Assembly (NCBI GenBank): GCA_946894095.1
Contig: OX335643.1
Span: 13,193,036 to 13,257,035 of the forward strand
DNA length: 64,000 bases
Direction of reading: 5' to 3'
Origin: Incurvaria masculella
Taxonomy: Eukaryota; Arthropoda; Insecta; Lepidoptera; Incurvariidae
Below the pieces are notes generated by a model, which had not been told where the DNA came from, did no database searches, and worked only from the letters and a program-made list of their open reading frames with translations. Positions 36,996 through 47,442 of the stretch are shown here, piece by piece (the stretch's first letter is position 1; the number at the start of each line of letters is the position of its first letter). Position numbers and translations under genes: made by a program.

Positions 36996-38110
36996 TATTG
37001 CATTTAGCTATTTGATTACAGGTGTTCCGAATGCGACCTTTTAAAAATGGTTTGTCCGTAAAATACTGACCAATAGATTATTTTATTACAAGTATGGAAC
37101 ACATAGTTAGGTGGGTACAAGTTTGTTTAACATTTTAAAAGCCAAAATATTGTCGATGAGAAACCCTTCCTTTGTGTGTAGGTTTTGAGCCCCTCGTTCC
37201 CCCTAAACCCCTTATTTAATTTATAGCCCGATAAAATGGTTTTAAATATTTTTATCTTACCTTTCAATTCAAAGGAGAAATCATCCACGGACACTTTATA
37301 AAACAGGAATTACATCGTTATAATATATGTCTTAGTAAAATCACCCACAAACTTCGATGTTTAAACCGTGTATGTTCTTAACCGATTTTTATGATAATGG
37401 CAGTCCGTCCGTAACGGGCGCACTTTGAAGTAATTATGAGAACAGCCCAGCCGAGAGCTTGCGAGCTTTGCCTTCCCGCCAAAGGGGAATTTATATAGCG
37501 CCACCTAGGAACTTAATACGAACTAGAAAAATGTACTAGTACATAATTTGTGCAGTAGGAGTATCCATAATTTATGTCCATCACTCGGAGTAGGGTTAAG
37601 CTAACTTTTGACTAAATTATGTTGTTTCTTACGTTACCGTTTGGCCTCTGGAAAAGGTGCTATTTGGCATCAGAGATTGAAGGAAGTTCATGATAGGTGT
37701 AATAGATGGCGATAGTATGGCGCACTACGACCGAACACCATTTTGTTTGGTACTCTCTATTATTATCGCCATTTTCTGCGTAGTTGCGCACTTCGGTCTT
37801 TTATATTTCGGCTGTCGATCTTTCCATTACTTACATCGATTTCATACATTATTATTTAAAGCAAGCAGCCGCAATTTGATACTTTTTCATAATTCAAAAT
37901 ATTTATTTTCATATAATTAAGTGGTGATTCCGGAAAAAAAAATGTGCAAATATAGTTTCATTATACAAAATATAAAATTTACTCTCATACACTTTGGACA
38001 GAGTGATGATTAAGGGGACCAAAAAATTAGCCAAAGTACATATTAAGGCAAGTATTATCCTTTAAAATTAGGGTTACGTATTGAACGACATAGGTTAGCC
38101 CCAGAGGTTG
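36996..38110. other. No gene seen
   Basis: AT-rich DNA. AGAGCTTGCGAGCTTTG (37454) is a small dyad. The frame at 37690-37920 has hydrophobic stretches but no recognisable family. Confidence 0.4.
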
Positions 38111-38480
38111 TTTTTATGTGACTGGACATGGATGGCTAATACCATACCTTCTGTCATGGTATTAGCCCAACACACCACATGGGAACTAGGTGCCATGCCA
38201 GGGCCTTCCTTATATTGCACGGCTACATTGAACTGGATGGAAAACACGGACAATTTTCATTGCCGCTTCGACCATCGTTCATCCAATGCGATGGTACCAA
38301 CCCGTGCGGGATTAACCCTAACCCTAGTAAGTAAGGAAGGGGACCTACAGTTTAACGTGGAATCCGAACCACGGCCAGCCTCTCTCAACGGTCGAATGGT
38401 CACCCATCCAAGACCAGACCGGACTCAGCGTTGCTTAACTTCGGAGAGCGAAGAAGTTTCGCGCCACTGGGCCACTGAGG
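38111..38480 (-). mobile_element. SINE with well-preserved 5S rRNA-like head
   Basis: On the minus strand the head contains CTCCGAAGTTAAGCAACGCTG and TCTTGGATGGGTGACCATTCG, which match the internal control region of 5S rRNA in order and spacing. GAGGCTGGCCGTGGTTCGGATTCC then links to the common SINE body, ending TTAGCCATCCATGTCCAGTC and ACATAAAAA. The 169-codon frame at 38108-38617 is a read through this insert. Confidence 0.88.
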
Positions 38481-38519
38481 CTGACGAAAGGCTGCCCGAT
38501 TGCTTTTTGGGGATGTTGT

Positions 38520-38625
38520 CAGTTTATGACATTTACGATCCGTCAGAGGTCCTCCAGGTCGCTTCGCGAATCCTGATGATGTTCGCAGCCTGGTGGACGA
38601 AACATCGAGCTAAATAAGTAAGCTA
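38520..38625 (-). repeat. CCTGGTGGACGAAAC repeat, copy 1
   Basis: GCCTGGTGGACGAAACATCGAG and the nearby AAGTAAGCT recur at 57826-57893 (ACCTGGTGGACGAAACGTCGGG, AAGTAAGCT). A related GACGTTTCGA block is at 40884 and 40973. Orientation and class are not established. Confidence 0.35.
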
Positions 38626-39689
38626 AGCCCTGTTTACCCGTAAACGTAAAATATGTATTTATACATAACGTAACTTAACATATGTTTGTAGAGCGTCACT
38701 TTTCAAGACTCTCTTCCGAAATATTTTTTTTTAGCTTATGAAGTTTTCTACGTATTATTACTACATTTACATGGCGCAAACCTGAGTAAAATGTTGCCTG
38801 TAATTTACAAGTTATTTGCATTTGAATACTGTAGAAACAGTACATATTCCATGCATTGAAACGCATTTTCACCGATTCAAAAATAATAAATGAACATGTA
38901 AAATGTGCTAAATATCGAAAAAACATAATATGTAGTACTAGCATCCAAAGTCAGTTACCCCCAGTATACTTTTTAATTTTAAGTGACTTACCTTTCAAGT
39001 AATTTTATCGCTTTTATTTAGGTGGATATTTACTAAATTTTTACATTTTTTAAGGATACGTTCAGTTCTGCTTTCGCCGTCTTAAAATTTTCTAGCTTTA
39101 AGATAAATTTAATTTGGTTTTGTTTTAGACCACTTTTTGGGGTTTTTATCATTGTACTCGTAATGTAACTAAAATTACATTAGATTATTGGTTACTTTGG
39201 GACATTTTTTTCTGTTGGTGTAGTGTGTACTTTGCAGCAACAAACGGAGTTTACGCGAATTTCATGCTTGCGGCGACCGAGTCACGCGGTCTCCAAGTCG
39301 TGCAGCTGGAGAGAGCATAATCTAAAAAAAATCCACAGAGAAATAGGTGGCCTAATGGTCTCATTTTGACAGAGGCAACGAAATAAAATTGTCTTTTCTC
39401 TTTCTTTGGTGAAATTCATAGAATATTGGTGAAATTGGGTGGATCAAAAAATATCTGTGCTGGGCTGCAGACTACACTACAATTAAAATAAAATTCATAA
39501 GCGTTTCGCCACTCGGTAAGCCTTACGATTTCCTTTTAGTGTCAACTTTTGCTTGTTCACGTGTACCGTTCGAGTTTCATCGCTGTTGGTAATTTTTTCT
39601 GGTTTCATATGACACGCCGCTACATAATTTTCCCATGTAAACCAATAATATATTTACGTCGTATTATTTGAATGGGATAAAGTGGAAGT
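38626..39689. other. No gene seen
   Basis: AT-rich DNA with no recognisable exon. Confidence 0.4.
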
Positions 39690-39935
39690 AGGGTCTCTTT
39701 CTGTGTACTATCTACTATCATCTGTACCATGGAGAACGCTCTTTAGAGCGATATAACGCTGTCCCCCTGTCCCCATTCTTGCACCCATCAACTGTTAACA
39801 TTGCTCTTAAACCCACCGATTGTTTTGATAGGGTAATTAAACTGTAGAATGCATTCCCGCTGAGATATTTTCCCCAGAGAACAAATTGGAGTCCTTCAAA
39901 TCTAATGTGAATAAGTGCCACCCTGAATGGTGGTT
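39690..39935 (+). pseudogene. Decayed LINE C-terminus, second remnant
   Basis: The plus strand carries NAFPAEIFSPENKLESFKSN and, just before it, a broken TVNIALKPTDCFDRV, matching the same C-terminal region seen at 30107-30292 (AAEVFSPKSLGSFKHSVNK). In both copies the upstream DNA has ACCATxGAGAAxGCTC. In-frame stops show that it is dead. Confidence 0.65.
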
Positions 39936-40446
39936 GTGGTAAGCGTACACCATATTTTGTACTTAACAGAAAAAACTTGATTTGTGTGGAATACTGCACC
40001 ATAGCTGGCCCTCTTAACTAACCATGTGCCAAGCGAAGGGACCAAGCTGGCGGCAACCTCTCCATAGAACTCGACTTGCAAATTTATTGTAGGTATAAAC
40101 CTCATATCGAAAAAAGGAGATCTAGCGCTCTTACAATGAGACCTGCTGTCACCTGTGACCCCACTTTCTATTGTAAATTCACCTTTCAATCGTGGATGCA
40201 ACGTTCATTTAAAAATAACGGCTGTGATTTCCATTAGCCACGCAAACCCAGCATCTCGCTGGTTGGATAGGATACAATTTTGACTTTATAGGAACTTAAC
40301 AGTGAAAGATTTTTGTTCAAAGATATCTCAACTTTGAGAACTTTTGGGAATGTCTTGAGAACTTTTGTGGTTTGAAAAAAAATAATAAAGCAAGATTTTT
40401 TTTTTATTCTTCTTTATGTATCTGGACATGGTTACAATGTACTTAA

Positions 40447-40807
40447 GGCTGTTCCGACCCATATAAAGTTGTTTGCACACATAACGCAAAAAGTATTGCA
40501 CTTTAAGCCACGAATTCATAATAAAAGTTTAATATAGTCATATTACTTGCAGCGAAAACAATTTCACAATTTCAGGATTATTGGTTTTGTTACAATTTAT
40601 TTAAATACGATTTTTATTTAACAGCGCCATCTAACGGTGTAAAACTTCTAATCGGCAATTACAATGAAACCATTAAACCTGAAATTGTGAATATGTTTTC
40701 GCTGCAACTACTATGGTTATATTTAATATTTTTGACGAATTTATGCCTTAAAGTGCAATACTTTTTGCGTTCTGTGTAAAAAAAAAATTGTATGGGTCGG
40801 AACATCC
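40447..40807. mobile_element. TTAA-flanked foldback MITE, 361 bp
   Basis: Two arms of about 130 bp (40447-40576 and 40678-40807) are inverted repeats of one another. Matching blocks include GTTCCGACCCATA, AACGCAAAAAGTATTGCACT and GCAGCGAAAAC. TTAA flanks both ends (40443-40446, 40808-40811). The loop contains AGCGCCATCTAACGG. A short piece, GGAACATCCTTAA, is repeated directly after the right end. No transposase is encoded, so it must be non-autonomous. Confidence 0.85.
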
Positions 40808-40823
40808 TTAAGGAACATCCTTA

Positions 40824-41561
40824 AGCGGAGCTTTAGGGAACAAATTTGAAGAAAGATAAGATTAAAATACCATCCTTTAACCCGACGTTTCGAAGTTTTA
40901 TCCCATTGCGGACATGGATAGTTTATTTGAAAAATGTTACGGCTTTTCACGCGACAGGAAGAGACATTCTCCGACGTTTCGAGCTTCTTATTCAGCCCGT
41001 TGTCAAGGAGGCATCCGCCACGTTCGTACGTAGCAGACAACTGAGGTGACAGCTAGGCTCGCCGTGGTCGTAAATGGTAGCTGTGGGTGGGGCGGAAGCG
41101 GAAATGTGTTTGGCTGCGGTCCGAATCTCAGATGACAGGCAGTATGAGCTCGATACAGGATCCAATATTCATAACCACTAATGGCGCACATAATGGCGGT
41201 TGTTTGTTTTGAATTGTTGTCCCTGAAATGCTGCTTCAATCTCAAGATATGGCTCTATTGAACTGGATGGAAATGGTGAGGATTTGAAACTATGACCTCT
41301 ACCATGAAAGTGCTGTTATGTCCAGTCTGGGATTCTAAATACCGGCAAAGAGAGCTTAATCATTGAATTCAAACGTCAGCTCTTCGAAACATTGAAGTTG
41401 AAGAAAACAATTCATACTGTTCAGCCGTGCAGCTAAAAAGCAATATTATTTTGACACCTTATTTATAGTATTTATTTAATGAATGTTAAATGTTGAGAGC
41501 AAGATAACTTTCATGCTGAGATTCATAAAGCTTACTTGTACTTGGCTAAGCCAAAGTATGC
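40824..41561. other. No gene seen upstream of MGME1
   Basis: Contains two CGACGTTTCGA-like blocks (40884, 40973) and a CCCCACCCACAG patch on the minus strand near 41075-41090. Part of this may be the distal promoter of the MGME1 gene. Confidence 0.4.
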
Positions 41562-41623
41562 CTTCCGACTGTCACTTTTGACTTAAAATGTATGGAACGA
41601 ATTTCAAATTTGACAGTCGGAAG
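41562..41623. promoter_or_regulatory. Dyad with paired CGGAAG cores upstream of MGME1
   Basis: CTTCCGACTGTCA (41562-41574) and TGACAGTCGGAAG (41611-41623) are exact inverted complements, with partial pairing inward (TTTTGA, TCAAAT). The dyad lies 63-124 bases before the MGME1 start codon. CGGAAG is the core of ETS-type sites such as those of GABP/NRF-2, which drive many nuclear genes for mitochondrial proteins in mammals. Promoter function here is inference; it could also be a small foldback insertion. Confidence 0.35.
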
Positions 41624-41685
41624 CTATACTTATACCAATAACATTGTTTGTAAGGAACAATCCTCGTTTCCGTACCCAGCTCATC

Positions 41686-41878
41686 ATGCTTCGGCCCGCA
41701 TGCCACATCCTTCGCCGAGTGCCAAGTTGCTCTGTGAAAGCTGTCCGCACGAAGCTCATCCATCCGCCTGCAATGCGCGACCGCGCGGAGCAAATCAAGC
41801 AGTGGAACAGAGACAACAAGGAGCTGTTTGGGCCGCTTTTAGAAAGCAAAAAGGAGAAATTGAAGAAAACCAAGACTG
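41686..41878 (+). CDS. MGME1: Mitochondrial genome maintenance exonuclease 1, exon 1
   Basis: First coding exon of the gene for MGME1, a single-strand-specific DNA exonuclease of the mitochondrial matrix that trims DNA flaps and takes part in mtDNA replication and turnover. The start is the ATG at 41686. It opens MLRPACHILRRVPSCSVKAVRTK, rich in Arg/Lys and without acidic residues, as expected of a mitochondrial targeting peptide. Residues 31-64 are a charged linker (KKEKLKKTK). The exon ends ACT G|GTGAGT in phase 1 and joins 46421. The four exons (193, 402, 214 and 340 bases) give 382 residues, somewhat longer than the human protein at about 344; most of the excess is in this poorly conserved N-terminal part. 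The exon is identified from splice phase, leader and neighbours, not from conserved motifs. Confidence 0.8.
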
Positions 41879-42149
41879 GTGAGTACAAATACTTTAGATC
41901 AAGTCAAAGCATGGAGCTTATGCTTACATCCTTATATTTTCTAGAATTCTAGCAGCAGGAAATCAGAATGAGTTGCATAGTCCACATTTTATGATATATC
42001 ATTAAATGATATATCTGACAAAATAGATATCTATGCTTGCACTCTGGCCGAGTTCCAGAAGGCAGTTACTGCTTACTTTGAAGCTGCACAGTTATTTTTT
42101 AATAAGGTGTGTACTTTATCTATAAATTGCCTAACGCCTTGGCTATTAA

Positions 42150-42691
42150 GGTGGCCCAACCCGCTCATTTCCCCATACAAAAGGGGAAAGAAGATCACGC
42201 CTATATTTCTTGTCAGAGATCCAAAATTTTGCTCAATATAGCTTTATTTGATTGAACTAGATGTCTGATGACCATTGGCATTGTAAAATTGTGTTTGGTT
42301 TCCAAGTTATAACGTCCGAAAGTTCGGATTTTTCGCGCGTTTTATACAATAACTTTGGAGTTGGATTACGCAATGATAAAGTAAAAACATCTTAAAAAGA
42401 TTAGTCATCAGACATAGCTTTTCTAATCAAGATTTATAATCGATTTGGTTTTTGTTAGATTTTTGACTACAGCGGTCGTGGTTTACTTTTAGCTATAAGT
42501 CGTTTTAAAATTAAAATTTTCGTAAATCTTACCAAATCATACACTATGCACATTGTCTTTTTTGTGGACAGGTTGCATCTTCCTCATAACGGAGCCTGTC
42601 TTATTCTTAGAAACAGAGAAGGTCCCAGAGCGCAACAGCACGGTTTTGTACCGTGCCCGCGAATGAGTTGAGGCCGCCGGGTTGGGCCACC
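42150..42691 (+). mobile_element. TTAA-542 MITE in MGME1 intron 1, copy a
   Basis: Exactly 542 bp with TTAA on both sides (42146-42149, 42692-42695) and perfect 14-bp termini GGTGGCCCAACCCG and CGGGTTGGGCCACC. It is very close to the copies at 33630 and 45161, so it is fairly young. Confidence 0.9.
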
Positions 42692-42902
42692 TTAAGCTGT
42701 AATGTTAGGTATATTGTTGCATAATAAATAAATAATTTTTCTTCAGCTCCAAACCCATAGCGACCACATTTTTACGTACCTTACTATTGTGTTTTGCCAC
42801 AGCCTTCAGCCTCTTACCTTGCAGGCCAATATCTCTAGACCTGACTAGGTATTTTTTTGGTCAGAATAAATACGGGCTGTCATGCCTGTTAGGTGCTGTT
42901 AG

Positions 42903-43152
42903 GCACAATGTCAGGACCTTCCCTCTATGAGCACGGCTAAAGGTCCCGTTCCTTACTTACTTGGTGATAGAGTTAATGTCGCCTCGTTTGGCACCATCAC
43001 ATTGAATACAAGCAGCCAGGTTCCAACCATCCAGGTCAATGTAGCCATCCAATATATTGAAGTTCCTGGCATGGCACCTTGTCCCCATGTGGGCTAATAT
43101 CACGACAGTAGGCTTAGTATTAGTCATCCGTGTCCAATTCCATAAAAAAAAC
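42903..43152 (+). mobile_element. Two SINE body pieces, back to back
   Basis: A short minus-strand piece (42903-42939, CAGGACCTTCCCTCTATGAG) adjoins a longer plus-strand body (42940-43152, GGTCCCGTTCCTTACTTAC, CCATCCAGGTCAATGTAGCC, CTGGCATGGC, GTCATCCGTGTCCAATTCC) with an A-rich tail. Both are headless. Confidence 0.7.
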
Positions 43153-43168
43153 AAAAACTACAACTTAA

Positions 43169-43710
43169 GGTGGCCCATCCCGCTCAACTCCCCATACAAA
43201 CGGGGAAAGAAGATCACGACCATATTTCTTGTCAGAGATCCCAAATTTTGCTAAAAATTGCTTTAGTTGATCGAACTAGACGTCTGATGACCATTGGCAT
43301 TGTAAAATTGTGTTTGGTTTCCAAGTTATAACGTCCGAAAGTTCGGATTTTTCGCGCGTTAAATACAATAACTTTGGAGGTGGATTACGCAATGATAAAG
43401 TAAGAACATCTTAAAAAGATTAGTCATTAGACATAGCTTATTTAATCAAAATTTATAATCTATTTGGTTTTTGTTAGATTTTTGACTACAGTGGTCGTGG
43501 TTTACTTTTAGCTATAAGTCGTTTTAAAATTAAAATTTTCGTAAATCTTATCAAATCATACACTATGCACATTGTCTTTTTTGTGGACATGTTGCATCTT
43601 CCTCATCACGGAGCCTGTCTTATTCTTTGAAACAGACAAGGACCCAGAGCGCAACGGCACGGTTTTGTACCGTGCCCGCGAATGAGTTAGTCCCGCCGGG
43701 TTGGGCCACC
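43169..43710 (+). mobile_element. TTAA-542 MITE in MGME1 intron 1, copy b
   Basis: 542 bp between TTAA at 43165-43168 and 43711-43714. The left terminus is GGTGGCCCATCCCG, the right CGGGTTGGGCCACC. Same orientation as its three intron neighbours. It has small differences from copy a (AAATACAATAAC against TTATACAATAAC). Confidence 0.9.
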
Positions 43711-44160
43711 TTAATTAAAAAATAATCAACTTAAGGTGGTTTTTCGTCAGTCCAAAAAAACTGTCGTAATGCAGAAAATAGGATCCATGAAATGTGCCTT
43801 TTGTGCTTAGTGACAATTTATGATATCAACAAAACATAAGCTATCTAGATTAGATGCAGGCGTCACTAGATATCTTAAGTTGTTGTTCAGTTTGGCACAT
43901 TCCGTAGACTCGTCAACATTATTCAGATCGCATAATAACTTTTCACTCAAAATTAAGAAATCCTCACTCAGATATTGGGAGGCCCGAATATCCAATCATT
44001 GTATACTCAAAGAGTCAAAGTATGCACCTAGTCATTACCAAAGGATGTGGCTGCATAGAAAATGTAATCAAGGCCTTAATTGTAAATTATTTCAAGTCGG
44101 AGTGTGATGAAATAGTTTGGGGCTAGGGTAGATAAAGGCTACAACCCAGAGATTTATTAA

Positions 44161-44669
44161 GGTAAGCCTTCCCGCTTGAATCCCCATGCAAACGTGAAAA
44201 GATCATGCACATATTTCTTGTTGGAAATACAAAATTATACTCAAAACAGCTTTATTTACTCGAATTTGATGCTTGATGACCATTGGCATCGAATAATTGT
44301 GTGTGGTTTCTAAGTTATATTGGTCCAAAAGTTCTACTTTTTTGCGTGCTTTGTATACTAAGTTTGGACATGGCTTACTCATCGATTAAACAAAAACATC
44401 TAAAAAAGTTAGTCTGCATGCCTAGTTTGCTTCAATCAGTTTGTTTTTTTTTTTTTTGCTTACAGTGTTCGCGGTTTAGTTTTAGCCATAAGCTGTTTTG
44501 CAATTACAAGGTTTGTAAACATTACCAAATCAAACACTATTCGCATTGTGTGCTTTGTGGACATGTTACATCTTCCTCGTCACGGAGACTGTTTTTTTCT
44601 TTAAAACAGAGAAGGCACGCTTTTGTGCCGTGCCCGCAAATAAGTTAGTACCGTCGGGAAGGGCCACCT
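44161..44669 (+). mobile_element. TTAA-542 family MITE, diverged copy c
   Basis: Aligns along its length with the family but is much diverged (GGTAAGCCTTCCCGCTTGAA at the left, GTCGGGAAGGGCCACC at the right), with a long T-run at 44444-44457. TTAA is present at 44157-44160 and 44670-44673. It could be an older copy or a separate subfamily. Frames here are not genes. Confidence 0.75.
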
Positions 44670-45160
44670 TTAAAAAGTCTTATTAAAGAATCAACCGAAC
44701 TGAATGAGATAATGTTTGGATATATCTGCATTCCCTAGCACTGAAATAGAAAAGCATGATTTACTGACGGTAATTCAGAAGGGTATGTGAAGATAGTTAA
44801 TACATCCGAGCAAATGGGTGACGAAAGAATGACGAAACAAATATACGGACCAGAAGCGAGTGGAATTGGCATAGCTTGGAGAATGTACCAACCACGCCAG
44901 ATTGATGCAATACCAACGTATTGGTTATAAATAAACTTCATTTAAATACTTTAAACAAATTATTATAATAATATAACTGTCAGCGTATCAATGCATACTC
45001 TGGTAATATATTGAAATCTTTAAAAAAGCTTCAGTAAACATTTTTTAAATGCGTCTCAATACAAACATTCCTAGGTAGCTTCTACACCCTATATTAAGCT
45101 TGTTTACAACTCTCCTTCAATCACTACAGTCTATCTGATTCATTAAGGCATGCGTCTTTT

Positions 45161-45702
45161 GGTGGCCCAACCCGCTCATCTCCCCATACAAAAGGGGAAA
45201 GAAGATCACGCCCATATTTCTTGTCAGAGATCGAAAATTTTGCTCAAAATAGCTTTATTTGATCGAACTAGATGTCTGATGACCATTGGCATTGTAAAAT
45301 TGTGTTTGGTTTCTAAGTTATAAGGTCCGAAAGTTCGAATTTTTCGCGCGTTTTATACGATAACTTTGGAGGTGGATTACGCAATGATAAAGTAAGAACA
45401 TCGTAAAAAGATTAGTCATCAGACATAGCTTATTTAATCAAGATTTATGATCTATTTGGTTTTTGTTAGATTTTTTACTACAGCGGTCGTGGTTTACTTT
45501 TAGCTATAAGTCGTTTTGAAATTAAAATTTTCGTAAATCTTACCAAATCATACACTATGCACATTGTCTTTTTTGTGGACATGTTGCATCTTCCTCATCA
45601 CGGAGCCTGTCTTATTCTTTGAAACAGAGAAGGTCCCAGAGCGCAACAGCACGATTTTTTACCGTGCCCGCGAATGAGTTAGGCCCGCCGGGTTGGGCCG
45701 CC
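45161..45702 (+). mobile_element. TTAA-542 MITE in MGME1 intron 1, copy d
   Basis: 542 bp, with left terminus GGTGGCCCAACCCG and right terminus CGGGTTGGGCCGCC followed by TTAA at 45703-45706. The left flank is TTTT instead of TTAA, so that side of the duplication is mutated. Confidence 0.88.
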
Positions 45703-46162
45703 TTAAGTTTGCATAATCAATTATGATGTCTTGTCAAGACAGTCCAGTACTACAGGCACTATGTGGACTATAGTTACTTTCTGTTTTGTTAGAGTGTGTG
45801 TGAATTCATACTAACTCGTGCTAGACCTGGTGCCAAGTGCAAATCATATGACAGAGATGTTTGGCGCCAGCGCCATTGATAAAGGAGATAGAAGCTCACT
45901 AAAATAAAATGTTAATTAGCTGTCGTAATATGAATCAAAATCAGTATGGTGAATTTAAATTTTCTTACTATTTACGCAATTGTCTGAATTTTCCAAATTA
46001 TACCCAAAATATTATATATGCGCCCCTACCTCTCTTTCTTTCTAGGTTAAAGACTAAATGCTATACTGGAAGGTTCGACAGTTACAAAATTTCCGATAAC
46101 TCATAAATAAACTAATATATTATTATGACGGAACTCCAGTAGCTAATAACAGCGACGCGACA

Positions 46163-46262
46163 TACTTAAAGAAAAGGCACCTAGTTCTATGTAGGGTTTG
46201 GGTCTAATATAATAGCAGTTGGTGTGGCATTCCCTATCCATGTTCAGTAACATAAAAAAAAT
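46163..46262 (+). mobile_element. SINE 3' end fragment in intron 1
   Basis: Only the last 100 bases of the SINE remain: GCACCTAGTTCTATGTAGGG, GGTCTAATATAATAGCAGTT and CATCCATGTTCAGTAACATA-like text plus an A-run. It is 5'-truncated and lies 160 bp before exon 2. Confidence 0.5.
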
Positions 46263-46420
46263 GTTTACGAACTCTTCAATGACATGGGTTACACATAAAC
46301 ACAAGAGTCTACTTAGTGCAATCTACTACTACTATTTCCTGTCCAATTTCTGCTTTATCTAGCCATTCAGCTGGCACATACCCACACATAGATAACATTG
46401 TCTCACTGTTTTTATTGCAG

Positions 46421-46822
46421 ACAAAAATAAGTCCCGCCCAGACACAAGTGCACCGAATTTAGACCGCGGCGGTCGTCTCGCCGCATCAGACAATGCGCCC
46501 GGAAGTGTAGCGACCCCAACGAATATGTGGTCGAAGGCGAGGACCGGCGCTCTAGGACTGAAGCTCTCGAACGTGAGGGGGCTCAAGACCATAAGCCGCT
46601 CGAATGCGGCCCACAACCCCTCCACGAAGGACCCCGGCTACGCGTCGGAGGACAAGATACTCCAGATCAAGCAATACAAGAATGACTACTCACAGGAATA
46701 TCCCTCCGTCACGCTCATTCTCAACAAGACGATGACTGAGGAGTCGAAGGCGGCGCTCGAGAAATGGAAACAGGAAAGGATCGCCGAGATGGGATTGGAC
46801 GAGTTCAATAGGTTTTATGAAG
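46421..46822 (+). CDS. MGME1: Mitochondrial genome maintenance exonuclease 1, exon 2
   Basis: Encodes residues 65-198 plus one base. A TTTATTGCAG acceptor precedes it and a GAAG|GTGAGT donor follows. The first 70 residues are a low-conservation linker. The second half enters the conserved region with PSVTLILNKTMTEESKAALE and KWKQERIAEMGLDEFNRFYE, which match the human MGME1 blocks PSVTKVLQQTM and LERWKQKMILELGEDGF. These helices precede the nuclease core and contribute to DNA binding in the human enzyme. The exon is GC-rich next to its AT-rich introns. The MGME1 assignment is strong. Confidence 0.92.
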
Positions 46823-47342
46823 GTGAGTGAACTCTTGTTATCACTTTGCTGTCTGCTTATGAATTAAGATTGTTTTTTTACCGTTTGCGCTGTTCGATTG
46901 GTGAACGACTTGTTCACCAATGACTGTTGGCCTAGTACTACATCTATGCAAGGATGTCAATTATGTTAAGTTTATATGTTTCATCCACTCTTTTACTTAG
47001 TCAATTTATTGTTTTTTTTAACACTTTAGATGTCTGGATATATTCCTTCTATAAATATTTGCTCTCTGAATTTTTTTAATTTGCGACCTGCATATTTTTC
47101 TCTTCATAAGTCAATGTATGCGTATGTGCCTCCCTATCTATGGAGCATTCGACATGTTTGGCCTCTATATTTGTAACATTGTTTAAGGCCAAGGCAATGT
47201 GAACTCGTTTGGTGTGCTTAACAGAGCAAGACCAGGGTCTGACCTTTGTTGTGTGAGAGTGCTGAAAACCTTGAAAGGAATGTAAGGTCCTACCTTGGTA
47301 CATATATCTATACACAGACTAAATATTGATAACTTACAGTCC

Positions 47343-47442
47343 TATTCAGATTGAACCTGTCAAAACTTAGTACGGAATGAGCAAAAATCGATTTAGTCCG
47401 ACCTTAATATGCGTACTAAAGTTAGTCCGCCCACTCTGAATA
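47343..47442. mobile_element. Small MITE in intron 2, left copy
   Basis: A 100-bp segment with imperfect inverted ends (TATTCAGATTGAACC at the left, CCCACTCTGAATA at the right) and an internal CTTAGTACGGAAT block. The same sequence lies inverted at 48963-49068, with GTATTCAGAGTGGG and GTACTAAGTTTTAGCAGGTT. No coding capacity. Confidence 0.65.

Noticed and set aside
38350..38480. 5S rRNA gene
   Set aside because: Only the internal control region resembles 5S rRNA. It is fused to the SINE body and lacks the gene's ends, so it is a SINE head.
38108..38617. 169-codon plus-strand protein gene
   Set aside because: It is a translation of the antisense of a 5S-headed SINE with no protein family features.
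43731..43760. Another TTAA element starting TTAAGGTGG
   Set aside because: Only a left-end-like TTAAGGTGG is present; no matching right end was found within a plausible distance.
44283..44648. 121-codon frame
   Set aside because: Lies wholly inside a diverged TTAA-542 MITE and contains T-run artefacts.
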